NCBI RefSeq assembly: GCF_030730925.1
Contig: NZ_JAVAMB010000021.1
Coordinates: forward strand, 21,529 to 85,528
Reading direction: 5' to 3'
Source: Flavobacterium sp. DG2-3
Lineage (GTDB): Bacteria > Bacteroidota > Bacteroidia > Flavobacteriales > Flavobacteriaceae
DNA: 64,000 nucleotides
The notes under the pieces were generated by a model. It did not search any database. It was not told the DNA's origin and saw only the letters and a list, made by a program, of their open reading frames with translations. Below, in pieces: positions 10,201 through 19,246 of the stretch. The translations under genes were made by a program, and so were the position numbers. Positions within the stretch are counted from its first letter, which is position 1; every line of letters starts with the position of its first letter.

Positions 10201-11797
10201 AATTACCAGTTAACTGAACGACAACATCTCCTTTAAAATGAGAAATAGAATCACCGACAAACTTCAATTTTCTTAAATCTGAATTTTCGACATTAATATG
10301 AAAATCATAGCGGTTTTCTCTTTTGCTTAAATCAAGCAAACCGTCAAAACTTAAATTTAAATTCGGATCGTTGATGGCGATTTGCCCTTTATAATAAGGC
10401 AATTTAAAGTTTCCGTTTACTACTATATTATTATAAGTGTATTTATTATAATCGAGTTTCGAAATATCACCTTTAATAACGGTATTCAAATATTTTTCAG
10501 TAAAACCAACTCCGTCCACATCTAGATTCAAAGTCGTTTTGCCAATATCTTTTCTATTTAAAGCGGCGCCAATATCAAAATTATTTAAAACAATATTTCC
10601 TGCATACGAAGCCTTGTCTATAAAATCCATGTTATTCAAATGAAGATCGACTTCTCCATTTCCTAAATCTGTGGCAATTTTAAAAACGGTTTCTAAAGCT
10701 GTGGTTGATACTTTTGCTTTTCCAACAATATTGAATTTCCCAATTCGCTTCATTTCTTTCGGAAGTCTTTTACCTAAAACTCCAGGAAGCAGAATAACCA
10801 AATCATCGTAGCTAGAAAGCAGTTTATCAAATTTTCCATCCATAGAAAACTTCTGTTCTTTACTGCCTAGAAGATTCCTAAAATTGATGGTTCCGTTAAT
10901 TTTTGATCCGTTGGTATCGCTTAATCGCAACTTGGTAAGTGTCATATTATTAAGCGGACCGTCTAATTTTGTTTTCAGTTTAAAATGCTGATTTTTACCT
11001 AAACCGTCATAAAAATGGCGAATATCGTTTGTCGCAATCGAAGACGAATCTATTTTTACATCAAATCGTACTTTATCGGTAAAATCAAGAAAATCTGATG
11101 GCTTATAATTTAAAATAGCTAAACCGTAAATAGAAGATCTTTTGGTTGTAATAGCTAAGTTTTCAACTTTAATCTGTTTTTTGGTATAACTGAATTTCCC
11201 AGCAAAATTAGAAACATACAAACCGCGGTGATCCATAAACGAAAACCTGTGAATGTTGGTATTTACATCTGGTCCATACAATTTAAACTCGCTGATATAA
11301 GCGTTTAGTTTGGTGAAATCGAGAAATTTAGGAGTCGTTTTATTTTCATCAACAACAGAAAATCTTCCTTTTTCGATGTAAGCATTTTTCGCCGTAAGCA
11401 AAAAATGTTTAGTCGATTTTTTCTTAGGCGTATTTTCAACTTCAAAAGCTCGTATAAACTTATTGATATTGTTTTCATCTTCGCCTTTATAGGTTTTCAG
11501 ATTGAAAATCAGACCTGTTAAGCGCAAATCGCCAAAGATTAAATCTCCATCTAATAATCTAGAGAAACTCGCAATATCAGTTGTAATGATATCCGAATAA
11601 ATCATCGTTTTTTTATGATGATCTAAAATCGTTACTTTCTTCAATTTTACGCCTCCAAAAATATTGATCGCCGTTTTTTCAACATTAATATTAACCTTAA
11701 AATCTTCGTTTAAAGAATTGGTGACATAATTGGCAATCTGTGTCTGAACCACAGGAAGAGAGAGTATGATAGCAAGAGCTAACAAAAGTAAAATCAA
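7259..11797 (-). CDS. tamB: Translocation/assembly module TamB-like protein (DUF490)
   Basis: About 1512 residues: one N-terminal hydrophobic anchor (ILLLLALAIILSLPVV), a very long repeat-rich beta-helix of AsmA/DUF490 type, a C-terminal DUF490 domain (roughly residues 1050-1430, including GDLSNPEPNFDIQFP), and a Lys/Glu-rich tail. TamB spans the periplasm and takes part in phospholipid transport to, or barrel assembly in, the outer membrane. The first recognised start is TTG at 11797, inside the anchor. The frame stays open upstream to a TAA at 11864-11866 and encodes a basic stretch (KEAIKKVKKIISRT), but without ATG, GTG or TTG. The true start is therefore unclear. Confidence 0.88.
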   Translation of the reverse strand: MILLLLALAIILSLPVVQTQIANYVTNSLNEDFKVNINVEKTAINIFGGVKLKKVTILDHHKKTMIYSDIITTDIASFSRLLDGDLIFGDLRLTGLIFNLKTYKGEDENNINKFIRAFEVENTPKKKSTKHFLLTAKNAYIEKGRFSVVDENKTTPKFLDFTKLNAYISEFKLYGPDVNTNIHRFSFMDHRGLYVSNFAGKFSYTKKQIKVENLAITTKRSSIYGLAILNYKPSDFLDFTDKVRFDVKIDSSSIATNDIRHFYDGLGKNQHFKLKTKLDGPLNNMTLTKLRLSDTNGSKINGTINFRNLLGSKEQKFSMDGKFDKLLSSYDDLVILLPGVLGKRLPKEMKRIGKFNIVGKAKVSTTALETVFKIATDLGNGEVDLHLNNMDFIDKASYAGNIVLNNFDIGAALNRKDIGKTTLNLDVDGVGFTEKYLNTVIKGDISKLDYNKYTYNNIVVNGNFKLPYYKGQIAINDPNLNLSFDGLLDLSKRENRYDFHINVENSDLRKLKFVGDSISHFKGDVVVQLTGNSIENLQGDIFINDAEYQNPKSTYIFDQVNLNSTFDADRLRTITISSNDVVDGKIVGKFRFDQLDKLVMNSVGSLYTNYKPYKVRKGQFLRFNFRVYDKVVEMLYPQINIDSSTVVRGKIDSDLQEFKFRFRSKKITADKNTFDNIRINIDNKNTLYNAYVELDSIKTPFYKIRDFNLINVTAKDTLFVRSEFKGGNQGEDYFNLDLYHTIDKNKNNIIGIKKSEMKFKDYIWYLNEDAEKDNQIIVDQYFRNFNFDNIVLSHENQKIDLNGVIKGKDYKDLVLTFEDVDINKITPTNSKFVFDGNLNGSVNYKQNKNVYQPTASIKIDHLVMNKTELGTLNFDISGDESFRKFTVNSSIQNGFTESFRANGTFAVENKETIMDMSLKLEGFNLATLGTIGGDVLSNVRGSVSGNAAVVGNLKKPEINGRLYVEKAGMTIPYLNTDYELSDRTVIDLTNEKFLFRNNQLTDTKYGTKGLLNGSIEHKNFGDWKLDLNITSKRLVALDTKDSDDAAYFGTAFINGTASIRGPVESLFIKVDAKSEKGTEVKIPINNVQSVGESSWIHFVTPQEKYNLANGIVEKTRDYNGLELEFDFDITPDAEVEVILDRNSGHGMKGKGYGSLLFKINTLGKFNMWGDFQAYEGTYNFKYGGLIDKKFSVKKGGSIIWEGNPMRAQLNLEAVYKTQANPAVLLDNTSSFNKKVPVEVVIGLRGDLSNPEPNFDIQFPSVSNVLKSEIQYKLDDKDIRQTQALYLLSTGSFMSTDGFSQGDFSGTLSETASSLLGGIIKSDNDKVNIDLNYIAADRRTGQEVDGQFVANISSQVNERITINGKLGVPVGGVNESAIVGDIEILYRVNEDGTMNLRLFNKENDINYIGQGIGYTQGVGISYEVDFDTFSELVNKLFKSHKIEKAVKGSSSDELQDSSLNPDYMNFTTKKESEKNKKKAKEDEEKRKKEEEKKKKKEEQSPNHNQGLIPDNDY

Positions 11798-11992
11798 CCC
11801 AATTAGGGTTCTGGATATTATTTTTTTTACTTTTTTGATAGCTTCTTTAATTTTAGTTTTCTTTTAATTTATTTTGAACAGACAAAGAACCGCTGTTTTT
11901 GATAAAAATTCTTTAATTTTGGGCACTGCTTCTATCAAAGATATTTCTAAAGATTTGACTTGTCAAATATAATTCAAAATTTGTGCCTTTAT

Positions 11993-13009
11993 ATGCAAAA
12001 TCCAGAGGTTTTTATCCTAGCCATCGAAAGTTCATGCGATGATACTGCTGCCGCGGTTTTACATAACGACAAAGTATTGTCAAATGTTGTAGCCAATCAA
12101 TTAATTCATAATCAATACGGAGGTGTTGTTCCTGAATTGGCCTCACGCGCGCACCAGCAGAATATTGTCCCTGTGATAGATGCTGCACTTCGTAAAGCAA
12201 ATGTACAAAAAGAACAGTTAAGCGCAATCGCATTTACGCAAGGTCCAGGATTAATGGGCTCTTTATTGGTGGGGACTTCCTTCAGTAAATCGCTATCATT
12301 GGCTTTAGACATTCCGTTAATTGCTGTGAATCACATGCATGCTCATATTTTAGCCCATTTTATCGATGAAGAAGGCTATGATAAACCAGAATTTCCTTTT
12401 TTAGCTTTAACGATAAGTGGCGGACATACGCAAATCGTAAAAGTGAATAGCTTTTTTGATATGGAAATTATTGGAGAAACTACAGATGATGCTGTAGGTG
12501 AAGCATTTGACAAGAGCGCCAAAATTCTTGGTCTTCCTTATCCAGGCGGGCCTTTGATTGATAAATATGCAAAAGAAGGAAATCCGAAAGCGTTTCCTTT
12601 TACCAAACCGAAAGTTCCAGGATTAGATTTCAGTTTTTCTGGATTAAAAACAGCAATTTTATATTTCATTCAAAAAAACAAACAGGAAAATCCGAATTTT
12701 GTCGAAGAAAACCTGAATGATATCTGTGCTTCTATTCAGCATACTATTATCGAAATTTTGATCGATAAACTAAAACTTGCCGTAAAAGAAACTGGAATTA
12801 CACAAATTGCCATTGGTGGCGGAGTTTCTGCAAATTCTGGAATAAGAACCCGTTTGCAAGAGAATCCATACGGCTGGAAAACTTTCATCCCGAAATTTGA
12901 ATACACAACAGACAATGCTGCAATGATTGGAATTGTGGGCTACCAAAAATACTTATCTAATCGTTTTGAAACTTCTGCTGTAGTTTCTAAAGCAAGAATC
13001 GAATTTTAA
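11993..13009 (+). CDS. tsaD: tRNA N6-adenosine threonylcarbamoyltransferase TsaD
   Basis: 338 residues from ATG 11993 (MQNPEVFILAIESSCDDTAAAV). A longer frame begins at 11960 but adds residues not typical of the family. The metal-binding HMHAHI motif, the FPFLALTISGGHTQ and LDFSFSGLKTA segments and the C-terminal TTDNAAMIG are intact. TsaD with TsaB/TsaE transfers threonylcarbamoyl to A37 of ANN-decoding tRNAs. It heads a co-directional run with rsmE 2 bp downstream. Confidence 0.96.
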   Translation: MQNPEVFILAIESSCDDTAAAVLHNDKVLSNVVANQLIHNQYGGVVPELASRAHQQNIVPVIDAALRKANVQKEQLSAIAFTQGPGLMGSLLVGTSFSKSLSLALDIPLIAVNHMHAHILAHFIDEEGYDKPEFPFLALTISGGHTQIVKVNSFFDMEIIGETTDDAVGEAFDKSAKILGLPYPGGPLIDKYAKEGNPKAFPFTKPKVPGLDFSFSGLKTAILYFIQKNKQENPNFVEENLNDICASIQHTIIEILIDKLKLAVKETGITQIAIGGGVSANSGIRTRLQENPYGWKTFIPKFEYTTDNAAMIGIVGYQKYLSNRFETSAVVSKARIEF

Positions 13010-13011
13010 TC

Positions 13012-13716
13012 ATGCAGTTATTTTTTAATCCGAATATTGACGAAACAACCCAAAGTTTTTCTTTTGATAAAGAAGAAAGTCGTCACATTATAAAAGTTCT
13101 CCGAAAAAAAGATTCAGACATTCTTCAAGTTACCAATGGTTCTGGATTATTGTTTGAAACTCAGATTACTTTAGCTTCTGATAACAAATGTACAGTTGAA
13201 GTGCTTTCTATAAAAAATGCCGAAAAACCAAAGTTTCATTTGCATTTGGCGGTTGCTCCAACCAAAATGAACGATCGTTTTGAATGGTTTCTGGAAAAAG
13301 CAACTGAAATTGGTATTCAAGAAATTACACCTATTTTTTGTGATCGTTCGGAACGAAAAGTAATCAATCGTGACCGTTTCGAAAAAATCATTCTTTCAGC
13401 AATGAAACAATGTAACGAAACTTTTCTTCCAAAATTAAATGAAGCGATTTCGTTTAAAGAATTCATCAAACAACAGCAAAATGGCCTGCAATTGATTGCA
13501 CATTGCGAGGAAACCGATAAAAAATCATTGAAAGAAGTTTTAAAGCCAAATGAAGATGTTACAATCTTAATTGGTCCTGAAGGTGATTTTTCTGAAAAGG
13601 AAATTGCATTGGCTTTAGAAAACAATTACAAACCTGTAACTTTAGGAAATACGCGTTTAAGAACAGAAACCGCAGCTGTTGTGGCTTGTCATAGTGTGGT
13701 TTTCTTTAATGAATAA
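13012..13716 (+). CDS. rsmE: 16S rRNA (uracil1498-N3)-methyltransferase RsmE
   Basis: 234 residues with the RsmE PUA-like N-terminus (SRHIIKVLR) and a SPOUT C-terminal knot: IGPEGDFSEKEI and the LGNTRLRTETAAV motif, which forms the trefoil SAM pocket. It methylates U1498 in the decoding region of 16S rRNA. It begins 2 bp after tsaD and is probably translated from the same mRNA. Confidence 0.95.
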   Translation: MQLFFNPNIDETTQSFSFDKEESRHIIKVLRKKDSDILQVTNGSGLLFETQITLASDNKCTVEVLSIKNAEKPKFHLHLAVAPTKMNDRFEWFLEKATEIGIQEITPIFCDRSERKVINRDRFEKIILSAMKQCNETFLPKLNEAISFKEFIKQQQNGLQLIAHCEETDKKSLKEVLKPNEDVTILIGPEGDFSEKEIALALENNYKPVTLGNTRLRTETAAVVACHSVVFFNE

Positions 13717-13735
13717 AAAAACACAACGTTAGGTC

Positions 13736-13834
13736 TGTCATCCTGAGGAACGAAGGATCACACTCGTAAATAGGCAACGATTGGCAAATTCTGTACGGAG
13801 TTTCTTGTGTGATCCTTCGTTCTTCAGGATGACA
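13736..13834. repeat. Dispersed ~100-bp palindromic repeat, copy 1
   Basis: Imperfect inverted repeat: arm 13736-13764 begins TGTCATCCTGAGGAACGAAG and the opposite arm 13807-13834 is its near complement. Similar arms recur at 40530, 49589, 49733, 61451 and 63833. It lies between rsmE and the DUF4159 gene, which it may separate transcriptionally. Confidence 0.8.
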
Positions 13835-13874
13835 AAAAGCATCTCAAGGAAAATGAAGCAAAAAATATAATTAA

Positions 13875-14513
13875 ATGAAAAAAATATTTTACTTATTCTT
13901 ACTTTTTTCAACTGTCTCTTTCTCACAAGAAATTGCTTTGCTTAAATACAGCGGCGGCGGTGACTGGTATTCCAACCCGACTTCTTTGCCCAACTTAATC
14001 AGTTTTTGCAACAACAACATTAATACAAGAATAAAAGCAAAACCTTCGACTGTAGAACCAAGCAATCCAGATTTGCTATCATATCCGTTTGTGCACATGA
14101 CGGGGCACGGAAATGTCGTTTTTAGCGATGCTGATGTAACCAATTTGAGAAATTATCTTACTGCTGGAGGTTTTCTGCATATTGATGATAATTACGGAAT
14201 GGATCAATTTATTCGAAAAGAAATCAAAAAGATTTTTCCAAATAATAATTTAACTGAAATTCCTTCCAATCATCCTATTTTTCAGAAACCGTTTCCTTTT
14301 CCAAACGGATTGCCGAAAATTCACGAGCACGACGGAACTCGTCCGCAAGCATTTGGAATTTTTATCGACAATAAACTCGTTTTATTATACACTTACGAAT
14401 GTGATTTGGGCGATGGCTGGGAAGATGCCGAAGTGCACAACGATCCAGCAAACGTAAGAGACAAAGCGCTGAAAATGGGCGCAAACATCATCAATTATAT
14501 TTTTACCAATTAA
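13875..14513 (+). CDS. Exported DUF4159 domain protein
   Basis: 212 residues with a signal peptide (MKKIFYLFLLFSTVSFS). The remainder matches DUF4159: the opening KYSGGGDWYSNPTSLPN, a FVHMTGHGNV core, GGFLHIDDNYGMD and the C-terminal GDGWEDAEVHNDP. The fold is probably related to class I glutamine amidotransferase-like domains, but no catalytic activity is known. It is presumably periplasmic. It sits 10 bp upstream of the TrmH-family gene. Confidence 0.85.
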   Translation: MKKIFYLFLLFSTVSFSQEIALLKYSGGGDWYSNPTSLPNLISFCNNNINTRIKAKPSTVEPSNPDLLSYPFVHMTGHGNVVFSDADVTNLRNYLTAGGFLHIDDNYGMDQFIRKEIKKIFPNNNLTEIPSNHPIFQKPFPFPNGLPKIHEHDGTRPQAFGIFIDNKLVLLYTYECDLGDGWEDAEVHNDPANVRDKALKMGANIINYIFTN

Positions 14514-14523
14514 ATTTTAGAAA

Positions 14524-15021
14524 GTGCAGTTAACCCACGAAGAAAACCAATTTGAAAGAAAAACATTTCCCATAACTTTAGTATGCGATCACATTTACTT
14601 TCAGCAGAATATTGGTTCTTTATTTCGCATTTCTGAAGCTTTCGGAGTTGAAAATATTATCTTTTTCGGAAAAGATATTCCGCTGACACCTCGTAAAATT
14701 AATAAAACTTCACGCAGTACGCATCTTCATGTACAGCATTCAGTGATTGAAGATTATAACGAACTTCGCTCCTATTTGGTTGATCATAATTTTGAGATTA
14801 TTTCTTTAGAAATAGCTTCAAACAGTAAACCTTTAAAAGAAGTTATAATTCCTGAAAATAAAAAAATCGCTCTTTTGATAGGAAGCGAGATTAACGGAAT
14901 TTCAGACGAACTTTTGAAACTTTCGCATCAAATTGTGCATATCAATATGTTTGGCAAAAACAGCAGTATGAATGTCGTTCAAGCGGCAAGTATTGCGCTG
15001 TATGAGATCACTTCTGCTTAG
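14524..15021 (+). CDS. TrmH-family (SpoU) RNA methyltransferase
   Basis: 165 residues starting at a GTG. SPOUT knot signatures are visible: the NIGSLFRISEAFG motif 1, IALLIGSEINGIS motif 2 and the C-terminal MNVVQAASIALYE motif 3. The family 2'-O-methylates riboses in tRNA or rRNA. The exact target cannot be deduced, but the short length resembles TrmL/TrmH-like tRNA enzymes. It follows the DUF4159 gene closely and ends the tsaD-rsmE run of RNA modification genes. Confidence 0.9.
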   Translation: MQLTHEENQFERKTFPITLVCDHIYFQQNIGSLFRISEAFGVENIIFFGKDIPLTPRKINKTSRSTHLHVQHSVIEDYNELRSYLVDHNFEIISLEIASNSKPLKEVIIPENKKIALLIGSEINGISDELLKLSHQIVHINMFGKNSSMNVVQAASIALYEITSA

Positions 15022-15332
15022 TTTTATCGTAAGAATTCTTTCGTTTTTTACATAGAAAAAAAACAACTTTCTATTTTTCCTAACCACATCTATCTGATTA
15101 TTAATCCGATAAAACGCAAATTTTGCCGTCAAAATGCTTTCAAAAAATTACAAAATAAGAAAATACATCATAATATTTTTTAGTCATTTTTTGTAGGAAT
15201 CAATGTTTGTAAGGGATTGTAAAATTTCTCACAAATTATTCTTTGTAATATTTTTCTACAATACTTTTTTGTTATAAAATTGCATCAATATTCAACTAAT
15301 CAACATTTTTATAACAAAAAACCCAAATTATT
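15022..15332. other. Intergenic region upstream of the M43 protease
   Basis: No gene is supported. An inverted repeat (GTTTTATCG 15021-15029 / CGATAAAAC 15107-15115) starts at the end of the TrmH gene and may act in termination. The rest is AT-rich and presumably holds the protease promoter. Confidence 0.4.
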
Positions 15333-16292
15333 ATGAAAAAAGTTATTATTACCACATTTGCAGCATTAATGCTGTTTGCTTGTCAAAATGAATCATCAGA
15401 ATCAGCTAATGCAGATGCAACTGTTGCTTCTCGCAGAGGCTGTGCAACACAAGAAGTTTTAGAAGCTCAATTGAAAGCCGATCCTTCATTGGCTATTAGA
15501 ATGAACGAAATCGAAACTTTTACGGTACAACATGCTGGTTCTACTTTTACAGGCCGTTTGGTAAATGGAAAAATCGAAATTCCAGTTGTAGTTAATGTTC
15601 TTTACAGAACGGCTGCACAAAACATTTCGGACACACAAATTCAATCGCAGATTGATGTTTTAAACAAAGATTTTAATGCGCTAAACTCTGATTACAATAA
15701 TGTGCCAGCATTATTCTCAGGAGTTAAAGCTAACATCGGAATCTCATTTGTTTTGGATCAGGTTATTAGAAAATCGACTACCAAAACTTCTTGGGGAACA
15801 AACGATGCGATGAAAAAAACTGCTCAAGGCGGAATTGCACCAACTTCTCCAACTACAAAATTAAACATGTGGTCTTGCAACATTGGAGGCGGAATTTTAG
15901 GATACGCGCAATTTCCTGGAGGTGCTTCTTCAACTGATGGAGTTGTAATCGATTCTCGCTATTTCGGTTTATCTGGTGCTGCAAACGCTCCATTTAACTT
16001 AGGAAGAACGGCAACTCACGAAGTGGGACACTGGATGAATTTACGTCACATCTGGGGAGATGCAACTTGCGGAAGCGATTTAGTTTCAGACACTCCAACG
16101 CACAATACTGCAAACTATGGCGTTCCGGCTTACCCACATTACAGCACTTGTTCTGGCACTCCTGTAGAAATGACAATGAATTACATGGACTATGTTGACG
16201 ATGCAGCAATGTATATGTTTTCGACAGGACAGAAAAACAGAATATCAGCAATTTTTACAACTGGAGGAGCTAGAGCCTCATTTGCACAATAA
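15333..16292 (+). CDS. Secreted M43 (pappalysin-like) zinc metalloprotease, lipoprotein
   Basis: 319 residues. The signal sequence ends in the lipobox LFAC, so the mature protein is probably lipid-anchored or exported. The zinc site is HEVGHWMNLRH (H229, E230, H233, H239), the metzincin HExxHxxGxxH variant of family M43 with Leu-Arg in place of Gly-Leu. The Met-turn is in VEMTMNYMDY. A pro-region of about 60 residues precedes the catalytic domain. There is no C-terminal type IX sorting domain. The likely role is degradation of extracellular protein. A strong terminator follows. Confidence 0.9.
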   Translation: MKKVIITTFAALMLFACQNESSESANADATVASRRGCATQEVLEAQLKADPSLAIRMNEIETFTVQHAGSTFTGRLVNGKIEIPVVVNVLYRTAAQNISDTQIQSQIDVLNKDFNALNSDYNNVPALFSGVKANIGISFVLDQVIRKSTTKTSWGTNDAMKKTAQGGIAPTSPTTKLNMWSCNIGGGILGYAQFPGGASSTDGVVIDSRYFGLSGAANAPFNLGRTATHEVGHWMNLRHIWGDATCGSDLVSDTPTHNTANYGVPAYPHYSTCSGTPVEMTMNYMDYVDDAAMYMFSTGQKNRISAIFTTGGARASFAQ

Positions 16293-16312
16293 TTGTTAAC
16301 AAAACACAATTT

Positions 16313-16340
16313 AAAGCGAGATGAAATCATCTCGCTTTTT
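16313..16340 (+). terminator. Rho-independent terminator of the M43 protease gene
   Basis: Stem AAAGCGAGAT / ATCTCGCTTT with a 6-nt loop followed by a T-run, 21 bp after the stop codon. Confidence 0.85.
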
Positions 16341-16398
16341 TTGTTTAACCCTAAATTTTAAAATGCTTTTTCCTATATTTATAGTCTAAATTTTAAAC

Positions 16399-17490
16399 AT
16401 GATCACGTCAAAAACTATTTCGAACGGAATTTTAAGAGCTTTAGCTACAATCTTAATAATTGGTATCGTTTTATATTTTTTATATGAAATTCAAACTGTA
16501 ATTGTTTACTTGTGCATTTCTTTAATATTGTGTTTAATTGCAAACCCGCTGGTTTTATTTTTAAAAAACAAACTAAAATTCAGCAATTCTCTGGCAGCCA
16601 CGACCACCATTATCTTTTTTATTTTTCTAATAGTAGGCTTCATTCTATTGTTTGTCCCATTAATTATTTCGCAAGCCAATAATTTAGCACTTTTGGATAC
16701 GGCGCATTTACAGGAAAAATTTATAGAAACTGAAACCCATCTAGAAGAATATTTCAACATACAGCATATCGATTTAAATAAAGTTATAAAAGACTCTAAA
16801 CTAACCTCAATATTAGATTTTAGCTATTTTACAGGATTCATAAATTCCATAATCAACTTTATGGCTAATATGGGAATGGGCTTGGTGTCGGTGTTTTTTA
16901 TCACTTTCTTTTTTATTAAAGATCAAGATATTTTTAAAGATCAGGCGAGAAGAATACTTCCTGATTCAAATGAAGATAAAATCCTGAATTCTATCACTAA
17001 AATTAACCATTTACTGACCCGATATTTTATTGGATTGCTATTACAGCTAATTGTTGTATTTATTCTGTACCTAATTGTATTATTGATTTTTGGAAATAAA
17101 AATGCTTTTGTAATTGCATTTTTATGTGCCATTTTAAATGTGATTCCCTATTTAGGGCCAATTATCGGAACAACACTGGCTGGAATTTTAACTATGATCA
17201 GTATGATTGGGCAAGATTTTCAATCGGAAATTTTACCGAAAACAATTTATGTAATTATAGGCTTTTTAGTAGTTCAAGCCATTGACAATAATGTCAGTCA
17301 GCCTATAATTTCATCAAAAAGCGTAAATTCGCATCCGTTAGAAATATTCTTAATTATTTTGATCAGCGGTATTACATTTGGAATTGTCGGTATGATTATC
17401 GCAGTTCCAGCTTTTACAATGATTAAAGTAATTTTAAAAGAATTTTTTCCAAACAATAAAATTGTCTCCGTATTAACCGAAAGAATCTAA
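16399..17490 (+). CDS. AI-2E family transporter (TqsA/PerM-like)
   Basis: 363 residues with about eight membrane segments: two near the N-terminus, one near residue 65-90, a central soluble loop (about 95-150) and a C-terminal group containing the family motif NVIPYLGPIIG. The family exports autoinducer-2 or drives ion/osmolyte antiport in the inner membrane. The substrate here is unknown. Three bp separate it from the downstream methyltransferase, which suggests a shared mRNA. Confidence 0.9.
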   Translation: MITSKTISNGILRALATILIIGIVLYFLYEIQTVIVYLCISLILCLIANPLVLFLKNKLKFSNSLAATTTIIFFIFLIVGFILLFVPLIISQANNLALLDTAHLQEKFIETETHLEEYFNIQHIDLNKVIKDSKLTSILDFSYFTGFINSIINFMANMGMGLVSVFFITFFFIKDQDIFKDQARRILPDSNEDKILNSITKINHLLTRYFIGLLLQLIVVFILYLIVLLIFGNKNAFVIAFLCAILNVIPYLGPIIGTTLAGILTMISMIGQDFQSEILPKTIYVIIGFLVVQAIDNNVSQPIISSKSVNSHPLEIFLIILISGITFGIVGMIIAVPAFTMIKVILKEFFPNNKIVSVLTERI

Positions 17491-17493
17491 AAA

Positions 17494-18675
17494 TTGAATA
17501 CTTCTATTTTGCATCCAGATATTCAGAAATATATAATTGAAAATACTGGTGCAGATATAACAAAATTGGCGCTCCAAAAAAATCCGTTTCCAGAAGTGGA
17601 CTGGATTGTAATTTTAAATCAAATTGAAGCTCGAACAAAAGCTAAGGAAAAACTTCCGACTTGGTTTGCTGCCGAAAACATTATTTATCCGAGTAAAGTC
17701 TCTGTAGAACAGACTTCTTCAGAAAAGACTGCGGCTTACAAAGCATCTTTAATTTCTGGAGAGACTTTAATTGATTTAACTGGAGGTTTTGGAGTTGACG
17801 ATTATTATTTTTCGAAGAACTTTAAATCCATAACGCATTGTGAAATAAACGAAGATTTATCGGCAATTGTGTCGCACAATTTTAAACAGCTAAAAGTTGA
17901 AAATTCCACTTTTTTTGCTGGCGATTCTCTTCATGTATTAGAAAAAGAAAATCAGAAGTTTGATTGGATTTATATTGATCCTTCGCGAAGAAATGACAGC
18001 AAAGGCAAAGTTTTTATGCTGAAAGACTGTCTTCCAAATGTTCCTGAATTGCTTGATTTCTATTTCGAAAAATCAGATCATATTTTAATTAAAACGGCGC
18101 CTTTATTGGATATTTCCGCAGGTTTATCAGAATTAAAAAATGTAAAGAACATTCATATCATAGCGCTCGAAAACGAAGTTAAAGAACTGCTTTTTGAAAT
18201 TCACAAAAATTATTCTGGCGAAATAACTTTAAAAACGGCTAATATTTTAAAAGAAAAAACAGAAACTTTTGAGTTTGTTTTAGGCGGAGAAACCTCATCT
18301 TTATCTTATGGATTTCCGAAGAAATATCTTTACGAGCCAAATGCTGCTATCATGAAATCGGGCGGTTTTGATGAAGTAAGCAGTATTTTTACAATTGACA
18401 AACTGCACAAACATTCACATCTGTATACTTCAGATGATTTGATTGATTTTCCTGGAAGAAAATTTGAAGTTCAAAAAGTCATTTCATACAATAAAAATGA
18501 AATGAAAAACGAATTGGCGAATAAACAGGCAAATATTACGACGCGCAATTTCCCAGAAACGGTAGAAAACATTCGAAAAAAATGGAAAATAAAAAATGGA
18601 GGTAATTTGTATTGTTTTTTTACAACTGATGTAAAAGATAACAAAATAGTTTTAATTTGCACCAAAATAAACTAA
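17494..18675 (+). CDS. Class I SAM-dependent methyltransferase, THUMP-like
   Basis: 393 residues from a TTG at 17494. The SAM-binding motif I is LIDLTGGFGVDDYYFS and the catalytic-type motif IV is WIYIDPSRR. The C-terminal third matches the ferredoxin-like/THUMP-like domain fused to such enzymes in Bacteroidota. This architecture suggests an RNA-modifying enzyme, though the target is not known. The spacing (3 bp after the AI-2E gene, 4 bp before the next gene) indicates a three-gene operon. Confidence 0.85.
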   Translation: MNTSILHPDIQKYIIENTGADITKLALQKNPFPEVDWIVILNQIEARTKAKEKLPTWFAAENIIYPSKVSVEQTSSEKTAAYKASLISGETLIDLTGGFGVDDYYFSKNFKSITHCEINEDLSAIVSHNFKQLKVENSTFFAGDSLHVLEKENQKFDWIYIDPSRRNDSKGKVFMLKDCLPNVPELLDFYFEKSDHILIKTAPLLDISAGLSELKNVKNIHIIALENEVKELLFEIHKNYSGEITLKTANILKEKTETFEFVLGGETSSLSYGFPKKYLYEPNAAIMKSGGFDEVSSIFTIDKLHKHSHLYTSDDLIDFPGRKFEVQKVISYNKNEMKNELANKQANITTRNFPETVENIRKKWKIKNGGNLYCFFTTDVKDNKIVLICTKIN

Positions 18676-18679
18676 TACA

Positions 18680-19246
18680 ATGAAACAACTAATTACACTA
18701 ACTCTTTTTTTATTGACTTTTACCGCATTTGCACAAAAACCATGTGAATACAGTGTAAATGTAAATGACTCAATCGGGAGCTACAAAGTGACGAATGAGT
18801 ATTTAATGAGCGAAAAACATTTTGGAGGAAACTCTAATTATATTTTCTTCTCATTAGCTCAAACTGACGGATTGCCTACTTTAAATTTACAAGGAATTCA
18901 AAAAAGTAACGATTTTATTAAAGCCAATTGTTTTGATAAGAACTCTAAAATCTTTTTACAGTTAGAAAACGGAAAAATTGTAACCTTAATGCATATCGAT
19001 CAAGAAAATTGCGGAACCTTAATTCGTGATGAAAAAGGGTATAATAATCGTGTAAACACAGGTATTTTCATGTTTATGAAAGACAATTACGAAGAACTGA
19101 AAAAGTCACCGATTTCGATTATGCGAGTAAAATACCTTACTAATATTGAAGATTACATTGTAAAAAGAGAACTTACATCTGAGTTAACCGGAAAAGTTAC
19201 CAATCCGAATACTTATTTTATGGAAAATATTAGGTGCGTTGAATAA
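18680..19246 (+). CDS. Exported protein of unknown function
   Basis: 188 residues with a clear signal peptide (MKQLITLTLFLLTFTAFA). Two Cys pairs in the mature part could form disulfides. I recognise no family. It is the last gene of the AI-2E/methyltransferase run, and its TAA at 19244-19246 abuts the stop codon of the convergent dipeptidase gene. Confidence 0.75.
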   Translation: MKQLITLTLFLLTFTAFAQKPCEYSVNVNDSIGSYKVTNEYLMSEKHFGGNSNYIFFSLAQTDGLPTLNLQGIQKSNDFIKANCFDKNSKIFLQLENGKIVTLMHIDQENCGTLIRDEKGYNNRVNTGIFMFMKDNYEELKKSPISIMRVKYLTNIEDYIVKRELTSELTGKVTNPNTYFMENIRCVE

